From the NCBI RefSeq assembly GCF_023347255.1, contig NZ_CP094466.1, positions 1,426,001 to 1,490,000 on the forward strand: 64,000 nucleotides of DNA, written 5' to 3'. The position numbers and the translations under genes were made by a program. Positions 9,271-17,774 of the stretch are shown in pieces. The notes under the pieces are model-generated. The model was not told where the DNA came from and ran no database searches. It saw only the letters and a program-made list of their open reading frames with translations. Numbering within the stretch: the first letter of the stretch is position 1; every line of letters begins with the position of its first letter. Source of the stretch: Faecalibacterium sp. I4-3-84. Its GTDB lineage: Bacteria > Bacillota > Clostridia > Oscillospirales > Ruminococcaceae.

Positions 9271-9299
9271 GGGACAGTATCCGCACCGGATGCCGTCCC
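9271..9299 (-). terminator. Hairpin after the LysR-phosphatase gene
   Basis: Bases 9271-9283 pair with 9287-9299 around a 3-base loop. On the minus strand the stem is followed by TGTTTTCTG, a weak T run. It begins 10 bases after the stop codon at 9309. Confidence 0.55.
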
Positions 9300-9308
9300 C
9301 GTTCCCGT

Positions 9309-11075
9309 TTATTCCAGATACATCCTGCGCAGCCGCATCAGGCGCGCAGGGGTCAGGCCGTATTCGGCTTCCAGATAGTTCTCGGCGCTGCCGTATTTTG
9401 CGCGGATGGTGCGCAGCACAAAGGGTGCGGCTGCCGGGTCCACGCCCGCCTTGCGGTAATAGCGCATCCGGCAGGCCGGGTTTGCCGCGATCTCTTCGGC
9501 GTGCTCCGCCAGTACTGCGTCGATCTCAGCCTTGCGGCAGAGGTTCGTGCGCTCATAGTCCGCACAGATCGTCTCATCCGAAGCGCCCAGTGCCAGCAGA
9601 ATGAGCATGGCCGCCACGCCGGTGCGGTCCTTGCCGGCCGAGCAGTGGAACAGGATGGGGGTCTCGCCTGCTTCCAACGCGCGGAACAGCTCCTTGAAGG
9701 CCTTGTTGCCAAACAGCATCCGCTCGTACATCGCCTGCACGAAGGTGCTGCCGTCGGCGCTTTCTTCATGGCCCTTCATCAGGGCGGCGATATCATCCGG
9801 CGCAAAGGAGATCTCGTGGCCGTCCTCGGCGCACAGGCCGCAGATCTGCACCAGACGTGCACCGTCCGGTACGTAGTCCGGTTCTTTCTGCACTTCCCCG
9901 CTGCTGCGCAGATCAAGGATCAGGCGCAGGCCCAGCGCGTCCAGCTTCGCGCGGTCGGCTTCACCGGTGAGCTTGCAGGTAGGGATGCCGCGCCAGATCT
10001 GGCCCCACTTGATATGCTTGCCCTCGTCGGCTTCGTAACCGCCCAGCTCCCGGAAGTTGGTGCCGCCGGCAAAATCCAGCTGGGTGCCGGGCACCGGGTG
10101 GGCCGGTGCAGCCTTTGCCGCAGCACTGGACAGCACCGGGAAATTGTAGAACGGCTTTGCGGGCCGTCCGCGGCGAGGCGGCAGGCTGGCCGAACCGCCC
10201 AGCACCTCCATCAGGTAGCTGCGCAGCAGGTCGATGTAGGCAGAGGAATGATCCCGCCGCTGCACCAGTGAGACGCACAGCGGGGGCAGATCTTCCAGCA
10301 GCACATCCCGCACACGGTCCAGTTCCCGTCTGGCTCCCGGTTCATAGCGGGTCAGACAGGTGCAAAGCTGCTCCTGCACAAGATAATAGGCCTGATAAAA
10401 GCTGGGGCCGATCTCCGCATTCGGCGCAAAGCCCGACCGGGCGCAGGCCGACCACAGCGGGCTGAACAGATCCTGCCGCAGGCTGGGCAGCAGCACCCGC
10501 TGACCGCGCAGCTCTGCCAGCGGGATGCTCTCCTTATCCCAGAACGCGTGCCCCCGGGGCACCAACAGGCAGGCAGGGTCTGCCCGCAGGGTGGTGCGGG
10601 CCAGTACCGGCGCAGCACAGCCCAGATCGATGACCAGACCCGCGTCCAGCTCCCCCTGCTCCACATCGTCCGCCACCGCGTCGTTGTCCATCATGCGGAA
10701 GCGCATCTCCACATGGGGGTACTGCTGGCGGAACTTGTCCAGCTGGGTCTCCAATCCGGGCAGGTAGTCCGGCACCAGCGACACGCTGATGCCGATGCGC
10801 ACCGGCTGCGCCGACTGGATCTCGGCCCGCAGGGATGCCTGCATCTGCTGGAACTGCTCCACTACCGGCGCGGCATGGCGCTGCAGGCTCATGCCGCGGT
10901 CGGTAAGGGTGAGCTTGTGGTGGGCGCTGAGGAACAGCGGCCCGCACAGCTCGGCTTCCAGCGCAGAGATGCTCTGCCGCAGTGCCTGCCGTGACAAAAA
11001 CAGCCGCTGTGCCGCGCGGCTGTAATTCATTTCATCGCACAATACCAGAAAGTAGTGCAGCTGGCGGATATCCAT
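9309..11075 (-). CDS. LysR regulator fused to protein tyrosine phosphatase
   Basis: 588 residues from the ATG at 11073-11075, with GGGAGG before it; an upstream extension of 33 residues has no support. Residues 1-60 are a LysR winged helix-turn-helix (MDIRQLHYFLVLCDEMNYSRAAQRLFLSRQALRQSI is the classic start). About 90-290 form a LysR substrate-binding domain. After a linker (PPRRGRPAKPF) comes a tyrosine/serine phosphatase of the Y_phosphatase3 type. It has FRELGGY, a WRG segment, LDLRSSGE and the catalytic loop HCSAGKDRTG near residues 476-485, which contains the Cys and Arg of the CX5R signature. LysR proteins normally end near residue 300, so the phosphatase half is an addition. The reading frame is open throughout, with no stop or slip at the junction. 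The ligand and the phosphatase substrate are unknown. Confidence 0.85.
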   Translation of the reverse strand: MDIRQLHYFLVLCDEMNYSRAAQRLFLSRQALRQSISALEAELCGPLFLSAHHKLTLTDRGMSLQRHAAPVVEQFQQMQASLRAEIQSAQPVRIGISVSLVPDYLPGLETQLDKFRQQYPHVEMRFRMMDNDAVADDVEQGELDAGLVIDLGCAAPVLARTTLRADPACLLVPRGHAFWDKESIPLAELRGQRVLLPSLRQDLFSPLWSACARSGFAPNAEIGPSFYQAYYLVQEQLCTCLTRYEPGARRELDRVRDVLLEDLPPLCVSLVQRRDHSSAYIDLLRSYLMEVLGGSASLPPRRGRPAKPFYNFPVLSSAAAKAAPAHPVPGTQLDFAGGTNFRELGGYEADEGKHIKWGQIWRGIPTCKLTGEADRAKLDALGLRLILDLRSSGEVQKEPDYVPDGARLVQICGLCAEDGHEISFAPDDIAALMKGHEESADGSTFVQAMYERMLFGNKAFKELFRALEAGETPILFHCSAGKDRTGVAAMLILLALGASDETICADYERTNLCRKAEIDAVLAEHAEEIAANPACRMRYYRKAGVDPAAAPFVLRTIRAKYGSAENYLEAEYGLTPARLMRLRRMYLE

Positions 11076-11200
11076 GGTTTCCTCCCTGAGAAAAGTGTCA
11101 TATATAAAAGAATACCGCCTTTTTGCGCGATTGTAAAGCCGTTGGCAGCAAAAAACTGCCGCACAGCATTGCACCGTGCGGCAGTCAGAGCGTGGAACGA

Positions 11201-11929
11201 TCAGATCAGGCTCAGAGCTTCCTCGTCGCCCACCAGCGTGAAGTCCGGATGCATCTGCAGGATGCTTGCGGGCACCTCCGGAGTGACGGGGCCGAAGAAT
11301 GCCTTCTTGATGATCTCGGCCTTGCCTGCGCCGTTTGCCACCATGAGCACCTTGCGTGCCTGCATGATGGTCTTGATGCCCATGGTATAAGCCTGCTTGG
11401 GCACCAGATCCACATTGCCGTCAAAGAAGCGCTTGTTTGCCTCAATGGTCTCGGGGGTCAGATCCACGCAGTGGGTCTCCAGCTCAAAGGCTTCGCCCGG
11501 CTCGTTGAAGCCGATGTGGCCGTCGTGGCCGATGCCCAGCAGCTGCAGGTCGATGCCGCCCACAGCGTGGATGATCTGGTTGTACTTTGCGCAGGCATCC
11601 TCTGCATCGGGGTTGGTGCCGTCCGGCAGGTTGATCTTTGCAGGGTCGATGTTCACCTTGTCGAACAGGTTGCGGTGCATGAAGCTCCAGTAGCTTTCCG
11701 GGTGCTCCTTGGGCAGGCCGCGGTACTCGTCCAGATTGACGGTGGTCACCTCAGAAAAATCGATGTCGCCCTTGTTGTACCAGTCCACCAGCTGTGCATA
11801 CGCGCCCACAGGGGTGCCGCCGGTCGCCAGACCCAGCACGCAGTTGGGCTTCATAATGACCTGTGCCGAAATGATATTGGCTGCCTTGCGGGACATATCC
11901 GCATAATCCTTTGCACGAATGATCTTCAT
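11201..11929 (-). CDS. nagB: Glucosamine-6-phosphate deaminase
   Basis: 242-residue cytoplasmic enzyme converting glucosamine-6-phosphate to fructose-6-phosphate and ammonia, linking amino-sugar use to glycolysis. Recognisable segments are GLATGGTPVGAYAQLV near the N-terminus, NLDEYRGL, ESYWSFMHRNLFD, LLGIGHDGHIGFNEPG and the C-terminal MHPDFTLVGDEEA. Catalytic Asp and His are in NLDEY and GHDGHIGFNEP. The start is set at ATGAAGATC; GTGAGG upstream acts as ribosome site rather than as an alternative GTG start. No nagA or amino-sugar transporter is next to it; the neighbours are serine catabolism and the LysR-phosphatase fusion. Confidence 0.95.
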   Translation of the reverse strand: MKIIRAKDYADMSRKAANIISAQVIMKPNCVLGLATGGTPVGAYAQLVDWYNKGDIDFSEVTTVNLDEYRGLPKEHPESYWSFMHRNLFDKVNIDPAKINLPDGTNPDAEDACAKYNQIIHAVGGIDLQLLGIGHDGHIGFNEPGEAFELETHCVDLTPETIEANKRFFDGNVDLVPKQAYTMGIKTIMQARKVLMVANGAGKAEIIKKAFFGPVTPEVPASILQMHPDFTLVGDEEALSLI

Positions 11930-12112
11930 TACAAACGACCTCACTTATCATCTTTTTTTGCCGCTCTGCACGGGCTGCGCAGAGCACTTCTGCATTTAGT
12001 TTATCACATTTCGCAGACAAGCGCCAGTCATCCCGGCCATCTTTTCGGCGTGTTTGCACAAAAAGATGCAAAGTCCCGACGTTCGGGCCGGCATTTCCGG
12101 TCATAAACGCGC

Positions 12113-12146
12113 AAAAACGCCGCCGGGCGTTTCCACACCGGCGGCG
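12113..12146 (-). terminator. Terminator of the serine operon
   Basis: CGCCGCCGG (12118-12126) pairs perfectly with CCGGCGGCG (12138-12146). On the minus strand it is followed by five T (12113-12117). It lies 16 bases after the sdaAA stop codon. Confidence 0.85.
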
Positions 12147-12161
12147 CTGCATGTTGAAAGA

Positions 12162-13043
12162 TCAGTTCCCGCTGCACAGGCCGCAGACGGAACAGGCGGC
12201 GGGGGTGGCGGCACAGCCGCCAAGGGCGGTCTCGCGCAGCTCGGCGGGCAGGCGCTTGCCCACGGCGTACATGGCATCCAGCATCTGGTCGAAGGGGATC
12301 AGCTGGCGGATGCCGCTCAGGGACAGTTCTGCTGCAATGAGGGCGTTGGCCACACCGGCAGCGTTGCGGTTCTGGCAGGGGTACTCCACCAGCCCGCCTA
12401 CGGGGTCGCACACAAGGCCCAGCATATTCATCAGCACGGTGGAAGCCGCGTCCAGACACTGCTGCGGGTCGCCGCCCATCAGCTCCACGGCGGCAGAAGC
12501 AGCCATGGCGGACGCAATGCCCACCTCGGCCTGACAGCCGCCCACGGCACCGGCCACGGTGGCGTTGCGCATGGCAAGATAGCCCACGGCACCGGCGTTG
12601 AACAAGGCATCCACGATGCGCTGGTCGGAGATGCGGTAGCACTCCTGCAGGGCCAGCATCATGCCCGGCACCACGCCTGCAGAGCCTGCGGTGGGTGCAG
12701 CCACGATCAGGCCCATGGAAGCGTTCACTTCCAGCACGGCCATGGCGTAGGTCATGGCCTTCTGCAGCACATCGCCGCAGATGTTTTTCTTCTTATTATA
12801 ATGTGTTTCCAGCTTTTTGGCCTCGCCGCCGATCAGGCCGCCCATGGATTTGATGGGCTTTTTCAGCGGCTGGGTGGCAGAAGCGCGCATGATCTCCCAT
12901 GCCTTTGCCATGCGGTGATCCACAGCATCCCGGGGCGTTTCGCCCAGAATGCATTCCCGCTGGCGCATCACTTCCGAAATGGGCAGTTGATTTTCCTCGC
13001 ACAGGTCCAGCAGCTCCTTGGCGGACTTGAAATCCATGTTCAT
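12162..13043 (-). CDS. sdaAA: L-serine dehydratase alpha subunit
   Basis: 293-residue alpha subunit of the iron-sulfur L-serine ammonia-lyase, which makes pyruvate and ammonia from serine. Family segments include MNMDFKSAKELLDLCEE at the N-terminus, SMGGLIGGEAKKLE, ASMGLIVAAPTAGSAGVVPGMM, and the C-terminal CSVCGLCSG. The Cys residues here and at CDPVGG and CQNRN provide candidate [4Fe-4S] ligands. It follows sdaAB by 13 bases and ends the operon before a strong terminator. Length is normal for the two-subunit type. The enzyme is oxygen-sensitive in known members, in keeping with an anaerobe. Confidence 0.95.
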   Translation of the reverse strand: MNMDFKSAKELLDLCEENQLPISEVMRQRECILGETPRDAVDHRMAKAWEIMRASATQPLKKPIKSMGGLIGGEAKKLETHYNKKKNICGDVLQKAMTYAMAVLEVNASMGLIVAAPTAGSAGVVPGMMLALQECYRISDQRIVDALFNAGAVGYLAMRNATVAGAVGGCQAEVGIASAMAASAAVELMGGDPQQCLDAASTVLMNMLGLVCDPVGGLVEYPCQNRNAAGVANALIAAELSLSGIRQLIPFDQMLDAMYAVGKRLPAELRETALGGCAATPAACSVCGLCSGN

Positions 13044-13056
13044 CGCTTGTCCCTCC

Positions 13057-13725
13057 TTACGGCTGCACGACCATTACATCGTTGATGTTCGGGTTTGCCA
13101 GCAGCAGCTGATCCACACCCTCGGGCAGGCGCTCATCCGACTCCACGATGGTGTAAGCCGTGTGGCCCTTTTCCTCGCGGAACAGACGCATGAACGCGAT
13201 GTTCACGCTGCGGTCGCTGAGGATCTTGGTGATGTGGGCCACCACGCCGGGCTTGTCCTTCTGCACCACGATGAGGGCGTTGTACTCGCCGGTAAAGTCC
13301 ACCTCCACGCCGTTGATCCGCACGATGCGCACCTTGCCGCCGCCAAGCGATTCACCGCGCACGGTCATCACCTGACCGGCCGCATTCTCCATGCGGATAT
13401 CCACCGTGTTGGGGTGGATGTCGGTCTCCACCTCATTGGGGGTGAAGCTGTAGCCAAGGCCGCGGTCGGTGGCAATGGCAAAGGAATCCCGGATGCGGGT
13501 ATCATCGGCCGAAAAGCCCATGATGCCGCCCAGCAGGGCGCGGTCGGTACCGTGGCCGTGGTAGGTCTTGGCAAAGGAGCCGTAGAGGGTAAAGTCCGCC
13601 CGCTTCAGCGGCGGGGCGATCATCTTCTGTGCCAGAAAGGCGATGATCTCCGCGCCTGCGGTGTGGGAGCTGGAAGGGCCGATCATGTTCGGGCCCAGAA
13701 CATCAAAAACACTGATAAATGCCAT
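13057..13725 (-). CDS. sdaAB: L-serine dehydratase beta subunit
   Basis: 222-residue beta subunit with the N-terminal domain FDVLGPNMIGPSSSHTAGA, which is diagnostic for the serine dehydratase beta chain. A C-terminal ACT-like regulatory domain (VVQKDKPGVVAHITKILSDRSVNIAFMRLFREEKGHTAYTIVESDE) ends in an NINDV motif. It partners with the alpha chain just downstream. The gene is 39 bases after the symporter gene, so uptake and deamination of serine are probably co-transcribed and controlled by the divergent LysR. Confidence 0.95.
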   Translation of the reverse strand: MAFISVFDVLGPNMIGPSSSHTAGAEIIAFLAQKMIAPPLKRADFTLYGSFAKTYHGHGTDRALLGGIMGFSADDTRIRDSFAIATDRGLGYSFTPNEVETDIHPNTVDIRMENAAGQVMTVRGESLGGGKVRIVRINGVEVDFTGEYNALIVVQKDKPGVVAHITKILSDRSVNIAFMRLFREEKGHTAYTIVESDERLPEGVDQLLLANPNINDVMVVQP

Positions 13726-13764
13726 GGGGTGTCACTCCTGTCAGGTCAAGAACCGCGCCGCGCA

Positions 13765-14985
13765 TCAGACGCTTGCGCTGCTCTTGTTGATGAACTTCTG
13801 GTAGATGGTCTCCACGATCACGCCGATGGCGTTGTCGCCGGAGACGTTGCAGGCAGTGCCGAAGGAATCCTGAGTGATGTACAGAGCCACCATGATGGCG
13901 CAGATGGGGCCATTGGGGTCACCGGCCTCAGCACCAAAGATCATGTACAGGAAGGGCAGAGCGGTCATGATGGAGCCGCCGGGAGCACCGGGAGAAGCCA
14001 CCATGGCAACGCCCAGCGTCATGATGAAGGGCACCACGGTAGCAAGGCTGATGGGCAGCTGGTTCATCAGGCAGACGGCAGTTGCGCAGGCGGTAATGGT
14101 GATCATGGAGCCTGCCATGTGGATGTTGGCGCACAGAGGCACCACGAAGTTGCGGATCTGCTCGCTCACGCCGTCAGCCGCAGCGCACTGCAGGTTGACC
14201 GGGATGGTGGCTGCAGAGGACTGAGTGCCCAGAGCGGTGGTGTAGCCGGGGATCTGGTTGCGGATCATCTTGAAGGGGCTCTTGTGGCTCACAGCGCCTG
14301 CAACGCAGAACTGCAGGAAGATGCAGACCAGATGCATGATGATGACCACCAGGAACACCTTCCACAGGATGCCCAGAATGGCGTAGGTCTTGCCGGACTT
14401 GGTCATGTCGATGAAGGTGCCGCAGACGTACAGGGGCAGCAGCGGGATGATGACGCTGTGCAGCACCTGATCGATGATGCCGGAGAAGTCCTTCATGCCG
14501 TTGTAAAGTGTATCACCGATGGTCTTGCCGCGCAAGGTGGACATGCACAGGCCCAGCACAAAGGCCAGCACCACGGCAGAGAGGGTGTCCAGAATGGGCG
14601 GGATGGAGATGGAGATGTAGCTGGCCAGAGAGTTGTCAGCCGTGGCGGCGATCTGTTCCAGAGCGCCTTCGCTCATGAAGCTGGGGAACAGGTTTGCGGA
14701 CACCAGATAGGATGCCGAGCCTGCGATCAGAGTGGAGCCGTAGGCCAGAGCCACCGTGATGAGCAGCAGCTTGCCTGCGCCGCTCTTCAGGTCGGCAATG
14801 CCCATGGTGACGTAGGCCACGATCATCAGCGGGATGACGAACTTCAGGAACGAGCTGAAGATGCTGGATGCCGTGACGACGACCCGGCAGAACCACACCG
14901 GGAAGAACTGGCCGATGATGATGCCCAGCACGATGGCGATGAGCAGCTTCGGCAGCAGTCCGAGCTTGAATTTTTTCTTTTCCAT
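13765..14985 (-). CDS. Dicarboxylate/amino acid:cation symporter, likely serine uptake
   Basis: 406-residue member of the DAACS (SDF/SstT/GltP) family. About eight membrane helices and two re-entrant loops are expected. Visible family motifs are FVIPLMIVAYVTMG in helix 3, the serine-rich loop LGTQSSAATIPVNLQCA (HP1), NIHMAGSMITITACA (helix 7 NMDGT equivalent) and SPGAPGGSI (HP2). It is the first gene of the operon containing serine dehydratase, so L-serine or serine/threonine is the most likely substrate; this is inferred from context. The start ATG follows AGGAGG. Confidence 0.9.
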   Translation of the reverse strand: MEKKKFKLGLLPKLLIAIVLGIIIGQFFPVWFCRVVVTASSIFSSFLKFVIPLMIVAYVTMGIADLKSGAGKLLLITVALAYGSTLIAGSASYLVSANLFPSFMSEGALEQIAATADNSLASYISISIPPILDTLSAVVLAFVLGLCMSTLRGKTIGDTLYNGMKDFSGIIDQVLHSVIIPLLPLYVCGTFIDMTKSGKTYAILGILWKVFLVVIIMHLVCIFLQFCVAGAVSHKSPFKMIRNQIPGYTTALGTQSSAATIPVNLQCAAADGVSEQIRNFVVPLCANIHMAGSMITITACATAVCLMNQLPISLATVVPFIMTLGVAMVASPGAPGGSIMTALPFLYMIFGAEAGDPNGPICAIMVALYITQDSFGTACNVSGDNAIGVIVETIYQKFINKSSASV

Positions 14986-15078
14986 AAGAATAAAATCCTC
15001 CTTTTCCTATCCTGACCTTTGTGCGGCACCTGACAGCGCTCTCTCCACCGCAGCCCGCACGGCCAGCCTTTCACGAAA

Positions 15079-15155
15079 CGTCAAATTTTCACTTGACGTG
15101 TTGACACATTTAGTTTAACATAGACATATGCATGATTCAAATTCATAAAACTAAA
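15079..15155. promoter_or_regulatory. Divergent control region with LysR-type inverted repeats
   Basis: The space between the symporter operon and the divergent LysR gene holds two dyads. CGTCAA/TTGACG lies at 15079-15084/15093-15098. TTTAGTTT/AAACTAAA lies at 15109-15116/15148-15155, with an ATGCAT-rich core between. Widely spaced dyads in a divergent gap are typical LysR sites. TTGACA at 15101-15106 can serve as a -35 for the plus strand, but its -10 is poor. Confidence 0.5.
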
Positions 15156-15194
15156 GTTATAGTTTAAAAATATTAATGGCAAAGGAGTTTTGCC

Positions 15195-16088
15195 ATGGAA
15201 GTGCGCCAGCTGAACACCCTGATCCGTGCCGCCCAGTTCCAGAGCTTTTCCAAGGCAGCGGAAAGTCTGGGCTATTCCCAGTCTGCCGTTACCGTGCAGA
15301 TCAAAGCGCTGGAAGAAGAGCTGGGTGTGCGCCTGTTCGACCGCATGGGCAAGCGGGTGATCCTGACCGCACAGGGCCAGTGCTTTCTGGAATACGCCAA
15401 CAGCATTCTGGATACCATCCACAACGCCCGCCGCGCCCTGAGCGAGGATGCCGAGCTGGAGGGCTGCCTGCACATCGGCACGCTGGAATCTCTCTGCTTT
15501 TTCCGTCTGCCCGGCCTGATGCATCAGTTCCGGGTGGAACACCCCAAAGTCAGCCTTCGGGTCACTACCGGCTCCCCGGAAGAGCTGATCGAAAAGATGG
15601 AGCGCGGCGAGGTGGACCTCATCTGCATTCTGGACGAGCCGCGCTACTCCAACAGCTGGCACAAGTGCAACGAGATCCCGGAAGAGGTGGTGTTCGTGGC
15701 CTCCCCGGACATCGACCTCGGCCACCCCGGCCCGTACCGGGTAGCAGAGCTTCTGGACAAGCCCTTCTTCCTCACCGAACGCAACGCCAACTACCGCCGC
15801 ACCTTTGACCGGTTTCTGGCTTCCCGCCAGATCGAGCTGACCCCCAGCCTTGAGATCAGCGATACCTCCTTTATCATCAAGATGCTGGAGCGCTCCTCCG
15901 GCATTTCCCTGCTGCCGCGCTTCGCTGTGGCCGAGCCTGCGTCCAGAGGAGATCTGCGCATTCTGGAGGTGTCAGACTTCCGGCTGACCATGTACCGCCA
16001 GATGTTCTACCACAAGGATAAATGCTGCACCCGGGAAATGGACGCCTTCATCCAGCTGGCCTCCGGGCCGGACCTGCCCCTTTTATAA
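15195..16088 (+). CDS. LysR-family regulator divergent from serine operon
   Basis: 297 residues with an N-terminal LysR helix-turn-helix (MEVRQLNTLIRAAQFQSFSKAAESLGYSQSAVTVQIKALEEELGVRLFDRMGKRVILT). A LysR substrate-binding domain covers about residues 90-290. AAAGGAG precedes the ATG. It is transcribed away from the symporter-sdaAB-sdaAA operon across a 209-base gap, so it very likely controls that operon and itself in response to a small molecule related to serine or pyruvate. The gene ends in front of a very stable hairpin shared with the convergent gntP gene. Confidence 0.9.
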   Translation: MEVRQLNTLIRAAQFQSFSKAAESLGYSQSAVTVQIKALEEELGVRLFDRMGKRVILTAQGQCFLEYANSILDTIHNARRALSEDAELEGCLHIGTLESLCFFRLPGLMHQFRVEHPKVSLRVTTGSPEELIEKMERGEVDLICILDEPRYSNSWHKCNEIPEEVVFVASPDIDLGHPGPYRVAELLDKPFFLTERNANYRRTFDRFLASRQIELTPSLEISDTSFIIKMLERSSGISLLPRFAVAEPASRGDLRILEVSDFRLTMYRQMFYHKDKCCTREMDAFIQLASGPDLPLL

Positions 16089-16098
16089 TACAGAAAGC

Positions 16099-16136
16099 AG
16101 CAGACCCCCGGGCGGTAAACCGCCCGGGGGTCTGCT
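16099..16136. terminator. 17-bp perfect GC hairpin between convergent genes
   Basis: Bases 16099-16115 and 16120-16136 are perfectly complementary with a 4-base loop. There is no clean T run on either side. Its place between the LysR stop and the gntP stop suggests a two-way transcription block. Confidence 0.6.
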
Positions 16137-16211
16137 GTGCTGAGGAGATCCTAGGAATTTGCAAAGCATTGCGCAGACTGTGTGCAGGCACAGCCCCGCA
16201 GATGAGGATGA

Positions 16212-17567
16212 TCAGGCAAAGAAGGAGATGATGAGTGCTACCAGGAAGCCCACACCGCCAACCAGAGTTTCCATGATGGTCCAGGTCTTGAGGGTGGTCT
16301 TTTCATCCATGCCCACCAGGCTCTTCACCAGCCAGAAGCCGGAGTCGTTGAAGTGAGAGCACACGGTGGAGCCGCCTGCAATGGCAGCGGTGACACAGGC
16401 CAGGTACAGCGGACTCAGCTCGCTGAGGCCGGGCATGGCGGAGATGATGCCGGCTGCCATGGTCATAGCCACGGTAGCGGAACCCACCGAGATACGCACC
16501 AGAGCAGCCACGATGAAGGCCACCAGCACCAGCGGCAGGCTGGCGTTTGCCACGGCGTTGCCGATGACATCGCCCAGACCGGAGTTCTGCAGCATATAGC
16601 GCAGCACGCCGCCGCAGGCAGTGACCAGCAGGATCATACCGGTGGGCTCCAGAGACTTGGTCATGATCTTTTCCAGCTGGGCGTTAGTGTAGCCGTGGCG
16701 GGTGCCCAGCAGGTACATAGCAGCGATGGTAGCCAGCAGCAGCGCCATGAAGGGCTCGCCGAGGAAGGCCAGAACGGGCTGGATGCCTGCCAGTGCGGGC
16801 ACTACCTTTGCCACGGAGTTTGCGATGATGAGCAGCAGCGGGATCATGATGATGCCCACGATGGTGCCAAACTTGGGCAGCTTGCTCTCGTCGATGTCTG
16901 CCTGCTGTGCAACGTGCTCAGGGACTTCAACCATGTACTTTTTGCCGCAGATGCTGCCCCAGATGGGACCGGCGGCGATCATGGCGAAGATGCCGCAGAA
17001 GATGCCGATGAGGATGACCCAGCCCAGATCAACGCCCAGCATGCTGGCCACCAGAACGGGGCCCGGCGTGGGAGGGATGAAGGCATGGCCGACAGCCAGA
17101 CCGGCCAGCAGGGGGATGACATAGTACAGGACCGAGCGCTTGGTGCGCTTTGCCAGAGAGAAGGCCAGCGGGATCAGGATGATCAGACCGGCATCAAAGA
17201 ACACCGGCATGGCCACCACCAGACCTGTGATACCCAGCGCCCATGCGGCTTTTTCGTCGCCGAACTTGCGCACCATGGTCACGGCCAGCGTCTGTGCGCC
17301 GCCGGATTCTTCCAGAATGGCACCGAACATGGAGCCAAGGCCCACCAGAAGAGCGATGCCCTTTAAGGTGTTGCCGATGCCTTCGTTGACCGAGCCGATG
17401 ATGTCAGACAGGGGCATACCGGCCATCAGGCCGATGCCCACCGCACCGATCAGGATGGAGATCATGGCGTGGACTTTGAACTTGATGATAAGGATGAGCA
17501 AAAGGATCAGGCCCGCCACCGCGGCGAACACGAGCCGCGCGGCGTCCGGGGTTGCAACAGCTGTCAT
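16212..17567 (-). CDS. GntP-family sugar-acid:proton symporter
   Basis: 451 residues from the ATG at 17565-17567, which has GGAGG about 7 bases upstream; the longer frame starts inside that ribosome site. It is an integral membrane protein with 12 or more hydrophobic segments throughout. GntP hallmarks include GLGSMFGAILEESGGAQTLA, PVFFDAGLIILIPLAFSLAKRTKRS, HAFIPPTPGPVLVASMLGVDLG and CSHFNDSGFWLVKSLVGM. Known members carry gluconate or related aldonates. The next upstream gene is an IlvD/Edd dehydratase and beyond it a FCD-type GntR regulator, so the three form a sugar-acid uptake and dehydration unit. Confidence 0.92.
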   Translation of the reverse strand: MTAVATPDAARLVFAAVAGLILLLILIIKFKVHAMISILIGAVGIGLMAGMPLSDIIGSVNEGIGNTLKGIALLVGLGSMFGAILEESGGAQTLAVTMVRKFGDEKAAWALGITGLVVAMPVFFDAGLIILIPLAFSLAKRTKRSVLYYVIPLLAGLAVGHAFIPPTPGPVLVASMLGVDLGWVILIGIFCGIFAMIAAGPIWGSICGKKYMVEVPEHVAQQADIDESKLPKFGTIVGIIMIPLLLIIANSVAKVVPALAGIQPVLAFLGEPFMALLLATIAAMYLLGTRHGYTNAQLEKIMTKSLEPTGMILLVTACGGVLRYMLQNSGLGDVIGNAVANASLPLVLVAFIVAALVRISVGSATVAMTMAAGIISAMPGLSELSPLYLACVTAAIAGGSTVCSHFNDSGFWLVKSLVGMDEKTTLKTWTIMETLVGGVGFLVALIISFFA

Positions 17568-17774
17568 AAACGTTTCCTCCATTTTTTGATGTTTTGTGTG
17601 CTTTGGGTCTTATTTCAGCGCCGTCCCCGCAGACGGACACCGGATTTCGATGGTTTTTATAGGTGAAGCAATATCCGCTTTTTTGTTTTTGGCGTAACTT
17701 TATCCGGACCGTTCAGCAAAAAAACGCTGAACAGTTGATTTTTGTTTTTGGTTTTTATCGCAAACGAAGCGTTT
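17568..17774 (-). other. Gap between dehydratase and GntP genes
   Basis: 207 bases without a gene. GTTCAGC (17711-17717) and GCTGAAC (17726-17732) form a hairpin shortly after the dehydratase stop, and A/T runs follow. It could attenuate transcription into gntP. No clear promoter was found. Confidence 0.4.
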
